DNA from: Bacteroidota bacterium
Lineage (GTDB): Bacteria > Bacteroidota > Bacteroidia > JABEUT01
NCBI GenBank assembly: GCA_013288345.1
Contig: JABDCA010000026.1
Location: 1 to 42,298, forward strand
DNA: 42,298 nucleotides
Direction of reading: 5' to 3'
The translations under genes and the position numbers were made by a program. Below are positions 8,754 through 16,525 of the stretch, one piece after another (the stretch's first letter is position 1; each line of letters opens with the position of its first letter). The notes under the pieces were generated by a model. The model ran no database searches. It was not told the DNA's origin and saw nothing but the letters and a program-made list of their open reading frames with translations.

Positions 8754-9351
8754 TTGTTATGTCTTTTATACTATTATCATTAAGCCTGAATCTATAAGGA
8801 AGTAGGGCATCTTTACCGGCATAATCAACGCCAATTCGAGGCCCTGCTTCTATTTCTTTTTTAGCGAATTCAAATCCTCTTTCTTCTATCCAAATAACCT
8901 TACCCGATAGCGAAACACCCGAATGGACGGTTTTAATACCAAGCGCTTGTGATAAGGTTCCCGGGCCATCCGAAATTTTCCTGATTATACTTTTTTGTTT
9001 CCGTCTTTTAAGTATCACTTCCGTTCCATCTTTCGGAATTACTGCCCTTATTAAAACAGCGTGCGGAGTATCTTTTTTGTTAGTTACTACATTAAATAAA
9101 TGATGTATGCCATAGCACAAATAAACATAAGTATTTCCTCCCTCTCCATACATAATTTCATTCCGCTTTGTACGCTTGCCATTGTATGCATGCGAAGCTT
9201 TGTCCACAACTCCGTTATACGCCTCAGTCTCCACTATCATACCTGAAGTGAGTGTGTTGTTGAAATTTGTAACGAGGAATTTACCGATAAGCTCGCGGCT
9301 GATATCAACTACGTTTTCGCGCAGGAAAAAATCTTTCCCAAGCTTTTTCAT
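8737..9351 (-). CDS. DNA-3-methyladenine glycosylase, AAG/MPG family
   Basis: The product has 204 residues, normal for bacterial AAG-type glycosylases, which remove 3-methyladenine, hypoxanthine and ethenoadenine from DNA to start base excision repair. Diagnostic segments are SRELIGKFLV (18-27), the catalytic-Glu motif VETEAYNG (40-47, Glu43), HAYNGKRTKRNEIMYGEGG and YVYLCYGIHHLFNVV. The C-terminal R-I-G-V-D-Y-A segment matches the conserved RIGVxYAG-like motif. It starts just downstream of the MORN-repeat gene (5 bp gap) and overlaps the RlmI-like gene, giving a three-gene minus-strand operon. Confidence 0.9.
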   Translation of the reverse strand: MKKLGKDFFLRENVVDISRELIGKFLVTNFNNTLTSGMIVETEAYNGVVDKASHAYNGKRTKRNEIMYGEGGNTYVYLCYGIHHLFNVVTNKKDTPHAVLIRAVIPKDGTEVILKRRKQKSIIRKISDGPGTLSQALGIKTVHSGVSLSGKVIWIEERGFEFAKKEIEAGPRIGVDYAGKDALLPYRFRLNDNSIKDITNEWYS

Positions 9352-9356
9352 AAAAA

Positions 9357-10106
9357 CTATTTAATGGTATGGTCAACTGCACCGGCCGCGTAAACCACAT
9401 CTGATTGTAGGTTACCTTTTTCATCGAATGTTTTGTCATCGCCGTCTTTAACAAAATCGAGCGCATCACTGCTGTAAAGCATTTCCTGCGACTCCCTTAA
9501 CTGGCCATTATCAAAATACTCTCTCTTAGAATAACGGTATGGCTTTTTATCGCCCTCGGGCTGGAACAAGGAAGATGGTTTGCCATCTTTAAAATAGGAA
9601 CAACGTTGTAAAAGGCGCTCATGTTTCTTGTCATACTCCTCTACATAAGCTACCTGGCCATTGTCAAAGTAATCGTGCCAGAGTATAGAGTTGCCATCTA
9701 AGTATTCAACATCCGATTTCATTTTTCCATTAGGGAAAAACTTCTTTAATTCTGTTTTACGTTCCGTAACCAGTTTATAATCTCTTTCTATAGCGCCGGT
9801 AGGGTAATAGTTGGTATAAATAGTAATTTGTCCGTTAGCGTAAAAACCTCTGTGTATAAGAGCTCCATTGGTGTAATGGTCTTCTACCCAACCACTGGCA
9901 GCGTAGCCTTGCGGGCTTTTGCGATTTGAATCTCCGCCCATTGCAGGGCAAAATTTATCGAAATACTGAATGCCATAGGTAGAGTCGTACATATCACGCA
10001 ACTCGTATTGCTTGGCATGCGATACCTGACCGTTAAAGTTCACCTGCGCATTAACTCCAATGGCAAACAGAACCAATAAAATAATATATGTAATCCTCTT
10101 TATCAA
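9357..10106 (-). CDS. Exported MORN-2 repeat protein (YwqK-like)
   Basis: The 249-residue product has a clear signal peptide (about 1-20, ending GVNAQ), so it acts outside the cytoplasm. The rest is at least five MORN-2 type repeats, each with the core F/Y-x-N/D-G-x (e.g. YANGQI, FPNGKMK, FDNGQVAYVEEY, FDNGQLRESQEM). Database names for such proteins often say 'YwqK family antitoxin', but no toxin is adjacent and the signal peptide argues against an antitoxin. The start codon is TTG (10104-10106), with AGGAGGG only 1-2 bp upstream. No in-frame ATG would preserve the signal peptide, so TTG is retained. It is the first gene of the glycosylase/RlmI operon, 37 bp after trxB. Confidence 0.75.
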   Translation of the reverse strand: MIKRITYIILLVLFAIGVNAQVNFNGQVSHAKQYELRDMYDSTYGIQYFDKFCPAMGGDSNRKSPQGYAASGWVEDHYTNGALIHRGFYANGQITIYTNYYPTGAIERDYKLVTERKTELKKFFPNGKMKSDVEYLDGNSILWHDYFDNGQVAYVEEYDKKHERLLQRCSYFKDGKPSSLFQPEGDKKPYRYSKREYFDNGQLRESQEMLYSSDALDFVKDGDDKTFDEKGNLQSDVVYAAGAVDHTIK

Positions 10107-10107
10107 A

Positions 10108-10114
10108 CCCTCCT
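10108..10114 (-). promoter_or_regulatory. Strong Shine-Dalgarno sequence tight against a TTG start
   Basis: AGGAGGG on the minus strand ends one base before the TTG at 10104-10106. Bacteroidota genes often lack any such sequence, and normal spacing is 5-9 bp. The perfect core with very short spacing is unusual and supports a start near here without fixing the codon. Confidence 0.4.
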
Positions 10115-10143
10115 AAATAATAGCTGCAAGATACAAAAAAATA

Positions 10144-11085
10144 TTAATGGAGGCCATGTGATGATAAAAACCTTTCTGCATCGAGGGCAGCCATACAACC
10201 TGTACCTGCCGCCGTTACTGCTTGCCGGTACACTTTATCCTGTGCATCGCCACAGGCAAAAACACCCGGAATATTGGTCTTACTGGTACCCGGAACCGTT
10301 ATTATATACCCCTGCTCATCCATATCTAATAACCCCTTGAAAATTTGAGTATTGGGCTGGTGCCCTATAGCCACAAAAAAGCCAGTTACAGCTAACACCC
10401 TTTCTTCTTTGGTTTTATTGTTCAATACTTTAACTCCATCAACAGATTTTTCGCCCAATATTTCTAAGGTTTCAGTATTAAACAACATTTCAATATTAGG
10501 GGTATTCATTACCCTGTGCTGCATAGCCTTCGATGCTCTTAGCTCATCTTTGCGCACAATCATATACACCTTATTGCAAAGCTTGGCAAGGTAGCTGGCT
10601 TCTTCGGCAGCAGTATCTCCACCGCCTACAATAGCTACATCCTGCTTGCGGAAGAAATATCCATCGCAAACCGCACATGCCGAAACACCAAAACCATTTA
10701 ACCGTTCTTCGGATGGCAAACCAAGCCATTTGGCAGAAGCACCTGTTGCAACAATTACAGTATCCGCAGTAAACGTAATTTTCTCTTCCATTACCACTTT
10801 ATACGGTTTTTTAGAGAAATCTACCGAGCTAACATACGACCAGCGAATGTCGGTGCCAAAACGTTGTGCTTGCTTGCGGAAATGCTCCATCATTTCAGGG
10901 CCCTGTATGCCTTCAGGATAACCGGGGTAGTTTTCTACTTCAGTGGTAATAGTAAGCTGTCCGCCTGGTTGTAAACCTGCAATCATAAGCGGCTTCATAT
11001 CAGCCCTGGCAGCATAAACTGCAGCAGTATATCCGGCAGGACCCGAACCAATTATAAGGGTCTTAACATGTTCAATATTGTCCAT
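10144..11085 (-). CDS. trxB: Thioredoxin-disulfide reductase (NADPH)
   Basis: The 313-residue flavoprotein transfers electrons from NADPH through FAD to thioredoxin in the cytoplasm. The FAD-binding glycine motif is IIGSGPAGYTAA (11-22). The redox-active disulfide is in CAVCDG (137-142; many homologues have CATCDG). The NADPH motif is GGGDTAAEEA (about 154-163), and the C-terminal FAD motif is PGVFACGDAQD with a following R-Q-A-V-TAAGTGCMAA helix. The length is standard for the low-molecular-weight class. It has its own -7 element (11124-11131) and is separated by 51 bp from the DUF4249 gene upstream. Confidence 0.96.
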   Translation of the reverse strand: MDNIEHVKTLIIGSGPAGYTAAVYAARADMKPLMIAGLQPGGQLTITTEVENYPGYPEGIQGPEMMEHFRKQAQRFGTDIRWSYVSSVDFSKKPYKVVMEEKITFTADTVIVATGASAKWLGLPSEERLNGFGVSACAVCDGYFFRKQDVAIVGGGDTAAEEASYLAKLCNKVYMIVRKDELRASKAMQHRVMNTPNIEMLFNTETLEILGEKSVDGVKVLNNKTKEERVLAVTGFFVAIGHQPNTQIFKGLLDMDEQGYIITVPGTSKTNIPGVFACGDAQDKVYRQAVTAAGTGCMAALDAERFLSSHGLH

Positions 11086-11123
11086 ATAATAATGCTTTTG
11101 TACAATTTTAAAATTAAGGAATG

Positions 11124-11131
11124 CAAAAGTA
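11124..11131 (-). promoter_or_regulatory. -7 promoter element for trxB
   Basis: TACTTTTG on the minus strand matches TAnnTTTG and lies 38 bp before the trxB start. A -33 TTTG is not found at the usual distance. Confidence 0.45.
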
Positions 11132-11136
11132 AGATA

Positions 11137-12009
11137 TTACTTGCAAACTACCGTATCGAGATATGAACCATAGCCACACCATATGCCTAAGCCTCCGGTT
11201 ATATTACCCGTTATAGGCGCTGGAGAACCAAATGGGTTGCCGGTATTATTCAGCTGAAAATAATAGATATTATAAAAGTTGTATGCGGCAGTACTAATAG
11301 TACAGAACTTTATCACTACCGTATCGTGTATTTTAAAATAACCTGCTTCAATATTGCTATCATCGGCGGCACGTGAACCGGGCAACTCGCCACGGCCATA
11401 AAAGAACTGAAACTTTTTACCGTTTATGAGCTGGTCGTTAAATGCCGATTGATCAGGCGGAACATATGTAGTATCAGCCATAGCTGGGATCTTATTAATT
11501 CGCTTAGCCAACCACCTATATGAATTGCCAGGGATAGGCGGATCATTTAATATTGCCCACATAAAACCGAGCGAATCCATATTGGGTTGCAGCTGAAACC
11601 AAATGGAATCGAGCTTTACAGGTGCCGTTAATGTAGTTGAAGCAGTAGCAGTTTGGCCATTGGCAACCACAGTTAAATAGTATGTTTTACCAACAACACC
11701 CTTAAGTATTTTGTTTTGGTAAAAGCCAATACCGGGATTAGTTTCATACATGCTATCGACAGTAGTACCATCACTAATTGCAATGTGCGCGCCATGTATT
11801 ACATCCTGGGTAAGAATGCTAGTAATAGAAATAGTACCATAAAAATTAAAATTATGCGACAAATAAAGATACCCTGTAGTACCCGGTTCAATATGGCCTT
11901 CTATTACCATTTGGCTAGGAGCCATAGGAACATTGAGTGTAATGTTCTTAGAACATGATACTAAAAGTAACACTACGCAAACAACTGTATATTTTATCAG
12001 ATTCTTCAT
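11137..12009 (-). CDS. DUF4249 outer-membrane lipoprotein
   Basis: The 290-residue lipoprotein has lipobox LLLVSC with Cys19. It carries the DUF4249 pattern: an early MVIEGHIEPG strand (34-43), a SITSILTQDVIHGAHIAISDG segment resembling a SusD-independent receptor partner, and aromatic-rich beta strands to the end. DUF4249 genes in Bacteroidota are regularly placed directly after a TonB-dependent receptor, as here (6-bp gap), and probably form a surface-exposed lid or accessory lipoprotein of that receptor. The ligand is unknown. It may be a little short at the C-terminus compared with larger family members, but no frameshift is visible. Confidence 0.8.
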   Translation of the reverse strand: MKNLIKYTVVCVVLLLVSCSKNITLNVPMAPSQMVIEGHIEPGTTGYLYLSHNFNFYGTISITSILTQDVIHGAHIAISDGTTVDSMYETNPGIGFYQNKILKGVVGKTYYLTVVANGQTATASTTLTAPVKLDSIWFQLQPNMDSLGFMWAILNDPPIPGNSYRWLAKRINKIPAMADTTYVPPDQSAFNDQLINGKKFQFFYGRGELPGSRAADDSNIEAGYFKIHDTVVIKFCTISTAAYNFYNIYYFQLNNTGNPFGSPAPITGNITGGLGIWCGYGSYLDTVVCK

Positions 12010-12015
12010 CCGTTA

Positions 12016-14460
12016 TTAAAAATCAAAGTTCCATGATACTGAAGGCAACACAGGGAATAAGGCAACCTGCTTAGCCTCTATGCTTAATGTATTACTGTAA
12101 ACACTACCTGTAATATTTATATAAATAAAGTATGGGTTAAACCTATTGTACACATTATATACAGAGAATGACCAACTGGTATGCAGGTTCTTTACCCATG
12201 TCGGTCTATGGTCTACATAGGTTGCAGTACTATCGCTTGTCTTTTTCTGCCATCTCTGTTGTACACGCAAAGCCCTCTTTTTAGGATCGGTGGTATAGGT
12301 AGCTGAAAGATCGAGCCTGTCGTAAGGAGCAAGCCTGTACCCATCACGTGCACCATATTGTTCTACCAACTGGCCTTCTACCACATACCAGGCATCGGGC
12401 ACAGTAAGGGCATTGCCAGTAGCATATACAAATACGCCTGAAAAAGTCCAGCGTGAATTCAACTCATAATTAGCCACTACCGAAATATCATTCCTTCTGT
12501 CGTACTTGGCATAAAATGTTTGGCCATTATTCAAAACAGGAAAGTTCTCTGTGGTCCATGAAAGTGTGTAGCCAATCCACCCGTTAAACTTACCTACTCG
12601 TTTCTTTAAAAAGAATTCTGCACCGTAGGCCTGGCCGGTACCCAGGGTAAAGTTCTCATCAGGATCGGAACTGGCATTAGCCTCAGGCGTAACACCATCT
12701 TTATACTCAATAAGATTGTTCATGTGTTTGTAATACACCTCAACTGACGATTCGAACATATTGTCTTTAAAGTTGTGATAGTACCCCAGCGAATACTGAT
12801 CGCCAACAGAAGGAGGGATAAGGGAAGTACAAGGTATCCAAACATCTGTAGGTAATGATATGGAACTAATAGATGCCAGATGTATATATTGGTAATTGCG
12901 GCTATAGCCTGCTTTTAACGAAGAGTTCTCGGACAATAAATAACGGATAGAATAACGTGGTTCTAATCCGCTATATTGCGCAACCTTTTGTAAGGTTTTG
13001 TAAGTTACGGTGTCGGTTGTTTGCCCCAATGGATTTTGATTATATCTGGTAAAAGGCCCAACCTGGTCAAAAAGAGAGTAGCGCAAGCCCCCTTCCATTT
13101 TAATACGTTCAGACAATGAAAACTCATCTGTTATATATGCTCCGGCTTCATTTCCGTATAAGTGAACTACATCAGCTGTGTTAAAATTTATATTAGGTTC
13201 CTGTGCCGATATTGCGCTTGGTATAAATACATGGAATGTATTTTCGAGGCCATACTTTATGTGGTTCTTTTTACTTGGTATCCAGTCGAAGTTAAGTTTA
13301 GCATGATAATCGTGAATACCCGAGAAAAGTGTAAAATTATAGCCATTCTCAGCACCGGTAAAGCGGAAGTTATAATCGGTATAACTTAAGGATGTTGTAG
13401 CAAGCAATTTATCACTAAAAATGTGATTCCAATTAGCTGATACTATAGCATTACCCCAAGGCACATGGGTACTGAAGCCAACATCGGCATCGCTAAATGT
13501 AAATGCATCTTGCCCGTAATAACCGGTTATAGAAACCTGGTTCTTTGCAGAGAAATTATAATTTAATTTCCCATTAAGGTCATAGAAATAATAACTGGTA
13601 CCGAAAAACGCTGATGATGCAGGGATGAAAGGCTTTTGCAAAAAAAGATCAATATAGGTACGACGAGCGGAGAATATAAAAGCAGAAGTATCTTTTTTAA
13701 TTGGAACTTGCACAGTTACATGCGAGGCTATGAGCCCTACGCCACCACTGGCATGCACCTGCTCCATATCACCTTGTTTAGCAGATATATCAAGCACCGA
13801 AGATATGCGGCCACCATAGTTAGCAGGCATATCGCCTTTAATAAGTGAAACGGAATTAAGAGCGTCCGAATTGAAAATGGAGAAAAAACCAAGCAGGTGA
13901 CCTGCATTATAAACTGTAGCGCCATCAATCATAACCAGGTTTTGGTCAGGCCCGCCACCACGAACATAGAACCCTGTATTAGCATCACCCGCACTTTGCA
14001 CACCCGGCAATAATTGTATTACCTTTAAAATATCATGTTCGCCAAAAAAGACCGGTATAGCTTTCAGGTCGGCCACTTCCAATTTTATAGTACCCATTTT
14101 ATCACTCTGTACATTGTTATTGGCTTTTTGGCCAACAACACTTACTGTCTTTGCTATAATAGCATCAGGAGGCAATGCCACATTAATTCTAATATCCTTA
14201 GTTAAATTAATAACAATAACGGAATCTTTAAAACTAATTAAGGAAATATGGAGGTGGTAATTTCCGTCGGGAACTGAAAAGGAATAAAAGCCATTACCAT
14301 CGGTAGCCGCGCCCTCCTTAAGCTCATCTACATACACACTTACCCCGGGCAGCGCCTGATTGGTAGAGCCATCCTTTATATAACCCGATATTTTGTTTTG
14401 CTGTGCGAGTCCCGAGGTGCCGAGGGTGACTAAGAGACTAGCGACTAATAAAAAACGCAT
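12016..14460 (-). CDS. TonB-dependent outer-membrane receptor with carboxypeptidase-like regulatory domain
   Basis: An in-frame GTG at 14503-14505 would add 15 residues before the signal peptide. The ATG at 14458-14460 (MRFLLVASLLVTLG...LAQ) gives a normal signal peptide and is preferred, making 814 residues. A CarboxypepD_reg-like domain (about 22-100: ISGYIKDGSTNQALPGVSV, TDGNGFYSFSVPDGNYHL) comes first. The plug follows (about 135-245, with LPGVQSAGDANTGFYVRGGGPDQNL and IDGATVYNAGHLLGFFS), then a 22-strand beta-barrel ending in an aromatic residue (NFDF), as usual for outer-membrane barrels. It imports an unknown ligand using TonB energy. The DUF4249 gene follows after 6 bp. No anti-sigma/ECF genes accompany it. 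Confidence 0.9.
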   Translation of the reverse strand: MRFLLVASLLVTLGTSGLAQQNKISGYIKDGSTNQALPGVSVYVDELKEGAATDGNGFYSFSVPDGNYHLHISLISFKDSVIVINLTKDIRINVALPPDAIIAKTVSVVGQKANNNVQSDKMGTIKLEVADLKAIPVFFGEHDILKVIQLLPGVQSAGDANTGFYVRGGGPDQNLVMIDGATVYNAGHLLGFFSIFNSDALNSVSLIKGDMPANYGGRISSVLDISAKQGDMEQVHASGGVGLIASHVTVQVPIKKDTSAFIFSARRTYIDLFLQKPFIPASSAFFGTSYYFYDLNGKLNYNFSAKNQVSITGYYGQDAFTFSDADVGFSTHVPWGNAIVSANWNHIFSDKLLATTSLSYTDYNFRFTGAENGYNFTLFSGIHDYHAKLNFDWIPSKKNHIKYGLENTFHVFIPSAISAQEPNINFNTADVVHLYGNEAGAYITDEFSLSERIKMEGGLRYSLFDQVGPFTRYNQNPLGQTTDTVTYKTLQKVAQYSGLEPRYSIRYLLSENSSLKAGYSRNYQYIHLASISSISLPTDVWIPCTSLIPPSVGDQYSLGYYHNFKDNMFESSVEVYYKHMNNLIEYKDGVTPEANASSDPDENFTLGTGQAYGAEFFLKKRVGKFNGWIGYTLSWTTENFPVLNNGQTFYAKYDRRNDISVVANYELNSRWTFSGVFVYATGNALTVPDAWYVVEGQLVEQYGARDGYRLAPYDRLDLSATYTTDPKKRALRVQQRWQKKTSDSTATYVDHRPTWVKNLHTSWSFSVYNVYNRFNPYFIYINITGSVYSNTLSIEAKQVALFPVLPSVSWNFDF

Positions 14461-14614
14461 ATGCCAAAATAGTAATCTTTTTTTCAAAAAAATATACTTT
14501 TGCACAAGTTATTCTTCAGAGTACCTGGCAAAAAAGCACCCTAAACTGCAAAGGATATTGAAGAAAAGTTCGGTGAAGATAAAAAATAAATTAATATCAC
14601 CTTATATAATTTTT

Positions 14615-14689
14615 CGGGGAGTGGCGCAGCCCGGTTAGCGTACACGCTTGGGGTGCGTGAGGTCGCGGGTTCGAATCCCGTCTCCCCGA
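14615..14689 (+). tRNA. tRNA-Pro (anticodon GGG)
   Basis: The 75-nt cloverleaf folds fully: acceptor CGGGGAG/CTCCCCG, D arm GCGC/GCGT, anticodon stem CACGC/GCGTG with loop TTGGGGT (anticodon GGG reading CCC and CCU), variable AGGTC, T arm GCGGG-TTCGAAT-CCCGT and discriminator A14689. The CCA tail is not encoded (CTT follows), so it must be added by tRNA nucleotidyltransferase. The gene lies between two minus-strand genes. Confidence 0.96.
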
Positions 14690-14733
14690 CTTTATTTCGT
14701 ACAAAAATCAATAAGATTATGTATTTGGGGCTT

Positions 14734-15336
14734 TTACTTGGTATTCTTTAAAAGGCTCTGCAATTTTACTCTTACTCCCTCCCACTCTTCATCAAGAATA
14801 CTATAATAAACAGCATTTCTATATAGCCCATTGTCTTTCAACCTCTCCTTACGGAGGATACCTTCAAATTTGCCCCCTATTTTTTCAATTGCCTTTCTCG
14901 ATCGCATATTCAACTCATCTGTTTTAAGCTGGACCCTTACAGTATGCAAAACATCAAAACAAAATTGAAGTAATAGGTACTTGCATTCTAAATTAATCCC
15001 ACTTCCCCAATAATCTTTAGTTAGCCATGTCCACCCTATTTCAAGTTTACTATCCTTGGGGTAAATCTCGAACAAACGGGTTGAACCGATAAATTTCTTT
15101 GATGCTTTGTGATAAATTACAAAAGGATATTGCACTCCTTTCTCTCTTTCGGCAAGAGCAGTAATATACGCTTCGTAAAATTTTTCCTTTCCTGAACAAT
15201 CGGTCGGAATTAGGCCCCAAATTTCCTTATCAGCAGCTGCAACATATAAGTCCTCAAAATGTCCTTTCTCCAATGGTATTAAATCAATAGTTGAGCCCTT
15301 TAATATGGTAGGATGTATTATCCAATTATTTGTCAT
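14734..15336 (-). CDS. GNAT family N-acetyltransferase (RimJ/RimL-like)
   Basis: The 200-residue protein has the GNAT fold of the RimJ/RimL subgroup (Acetyltransf_3). An N-terminal strand LKGSTIDLIPLEKGHFEDLY is followed by FVIYHKASKKFIGSTRLFEI, then acetyl-CoA-binding motif A (LEIGWTWLTKDYWGSGINLE, about 93-112; the loop lacks the full RxxGxG). The late segment RSRKAIEKIGGKFEGILRK (145-163) is the classic NxxSxxxxEKxGF-like element. It probably acetylates an amino group of a small molecule or a protein N-terminus; the substrate is not deducible. It is the last gene before the tRNA and is separated from the RRM gene by a terminator. Confidence 0.85.
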   Translation of the reverse strand: MTNNWIIHPTILKGSTIDLIPLEKGHFEDLYVAAADKEIWGLIPTDCSGKEKFYEAYITALAEREKGVQYPFVIYHKASKKFIGSTRLFEIYPKDSKLEIGWTWLTKDYWGSGINLECKYLLLQFCFDVLHTVRVQLKTDELNMRSRKAIEKIGGKFEGILRKERLKDNGLYRNAVYYSILDEEWEGVRVKLQSLLKNTK

Positions 15337-15353
15337 TATTTGTAGGTATAAAT

Positions 15354-15390
15354 AAAAAAGGGAACCTGCATAAAACAGGTTCCCTTCTTT
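15354..15390 (-). terminator. Rho-independent terminator after the RRM gene
   Basis: A stem of 11 pairs (AAGGGAACCTG with CAGGTTCCCTT) closes a 7-nt loop. Reading on the minus strand it is followed by TTTTTT, as expected for termination of the RRM gene that ends at 15411. The plus strand also has a T-rich tail, so it may work both ways. Confidence 0.85.
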
Positions 15391-15410
15391 TTGTTTGTTA
15401 GCATGTTTAT

Positions 15411-15704
15411 TTATTCAGCCATGCTGTCATGCCTGTGGCCATGACTTGGCCTTGAGCCTTCTTCTCTTGGTTTTGCTACCGAAACAGAAATACTTCTGCC
15501 TTCGTATTCTTTTTGGTTAAGTTCATCAATAGCCTTTTGGCCATCCGAATCATTCTTCATTTCAACAAAGCCAAACCCTCTTGATCTGCCAGAGAATTTG
15601 TCTGTAATTACTTTAGAAGAAATTACTTCTCCATACTGTTGAAATAAATTTTTCAGGTCTTCACTGCGAACCTTAAAGTTAAGGTTTGATACAAAAATGT
15701 TCAT
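15411..15704 (-). CDS. Single-RRM RNA-binding protein
   Basis: The 97-residue protein is essentially one RNA-recognition motif. RNP2 is IFVSNL (3-8) and RNP1 is RGFGFVEM (42-49), with Phe44 and Phe46 as stacking aromatics. A short Ser/Arg/His-rich tail (about 76-97) ends the protein. Such glycine/histidine-tailed RRM proteins are common in Bacteroidota and cyanobacteria, and are often abundant and cold- or stress-responsive. Here it is monocistronic, with its own -7 element and a strong terminator, consistent with high independent expression. The RNA target is unknown. Confidence 0.9.
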   Translation of the reverse strand: MNIFVSNLNFKVRSEDLKNLFQQYGEVISSKVITDKFSGRSRGFGFVEMKNDSDGQKAIDELNQKEYEGRSISVSVAKPREEGSRPSHGHRHDSMAE

Positions 15705-15737
15705 AATAAAGGTTAAATTAATTGATTATACAGGGCA

Positions 15738-15745
15738 CAAATTTA
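15738..15745 (-). promoter_or_regulatory. -7 promoter element for the RRM gene
   Basis: TAAATTTG on the minus strand fits TAnnTTTG, 33 bp before the start codon. It is part of the 165-bp divergent region shared with gldD; no clear -33 box is seen. Confidence 0.5.
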
Positions 15746-15821
15746 TTACTTTTTCAATAAATAAAGAAATCAGGCAGTTTTTTGATATAAAAAGCCTATA
15801 AACCATCATTATTCTTTTGAT

Positions 15822-15829
15822 TATGTTTG
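15822..15829 (+). promoter_or_regulatory. -7 promoter element for the gldD operon
   Basis: TATGTTTG fits TAnnTTTG and lies 40 bp upstream of the gldD ATG (15870). No -33 TTTG at the usual spacing. Confidence 0.5.
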
Positions 15830-15869
15830 CTAATTATAAAGTAATAGCAAAAACAGCCTTAAAATTTAT

Positions 15870-16520
15870 ATGAAACTACTGGCCGGAATAGTATTGTTGC
15901 TTTGCCTAACATCGTGTATGGACAATGATAACTATACACCCAAAAGAAAAGGATATTACCGTATAACGTTTCCTGAAAGAAAATATTTGACGTATAACGC
16001 CGAATGCCCTTTTAGCTTTAACTACCCCGATTATAGCCAGGTAATTAAAGATGATGAGCCCGGTGCCGAACCATGTTGGTTAAATATTGTATTCCCGCAA
16101 TTTAAAGGTAAAATTTACCTGAGTTATAAAGTGGTTAATGGTAACCTTAATCAGTACCTCGAAGAATGCCGCGTATTTGCTATAAAACACGAAGTAAAAG
16201 CATCGGCCATAAACGAGAGCACGATTTCTAATACCAAAGAACATGTTTACGGACTTATATATGACATACAAGGTAACGCAGCTTCCAACATTCAGTTTTA
16301 CCTGACCGATAGTACAAAGAATTTTATTCGCGGTGCACTTTATTTTTATTCGGTACCAAATAAAGATTCTCTTGAACCGGTATTACAATTCATTAAAAAG
16401 GATGTGTATGATATGGTACAAAGCTTTCGCTGGAAAACAGACTCCTTACCCACTCCAAAATCGGGAGTTGGGCCTCCGATTCCTGTTCTCCGAAAAAAAG
16501 ATTCCGAAAAAATCCCTTAA
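15870..16520 (+). CDS. gldD: Gliding motility lipoprotein GldD
   Basis: The 216-residue lipoprotein has lipobox LCLTSC with Cys16. Just after it come the hallmark YTPKRKGYYRITFPERKY (22-39) and then a compact domain with AECPFSFNYPDYS, WLNIVFPQFKGKIYLSYK and FIRGALYFYSVPNKDSLEPV (the last at about 151-170). These match GldD, required for gliding motility and T9SS function in Flavobacterium; its biochemical role is not settled. A proline-rich tail (about 191-216) is extra. Relatives usually have gldD after gldE and ssb; here neither is present. It is followed after 5 bp by the PagL-like gene, so it heads a three-gene operon. Confidence 0.88.
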   Translation: MKLLAGIVLLLCLTSCMDNDNYTPKRKGYYRITFPERKYLTYNAECPFSFNYPDYSQVIKDDEPGAEPCWLNIVFPQFKGKIYLSYKVVNGNLNQYLEECRVFAIKHEVKASAINESTISNTKEHVYGLIYDIQGNAASNIQFYLTDSTKNFIRGALYFYSVPNKDSLEPVLQFIKKDVYDMVQSFRWKTDSLPTPKSGVGPPIPVLRKKDSEKIP

Positions 16521-16525
16521 TAAAC

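Noticed and set aside
9357..10106. Toxin-antitoxin module suggested by the YwqK-type repeats
   Set aside because: No toxin gene is adjacent, and a signal peptide places the product outside the cytoplasm.
14503..14505. GTG start giving a longer TonB receptor
   Set aside because: It adds 15 residues of basic/aromatic sequence before an already complete signal peptide; ATG 14458-14460 is the better start.
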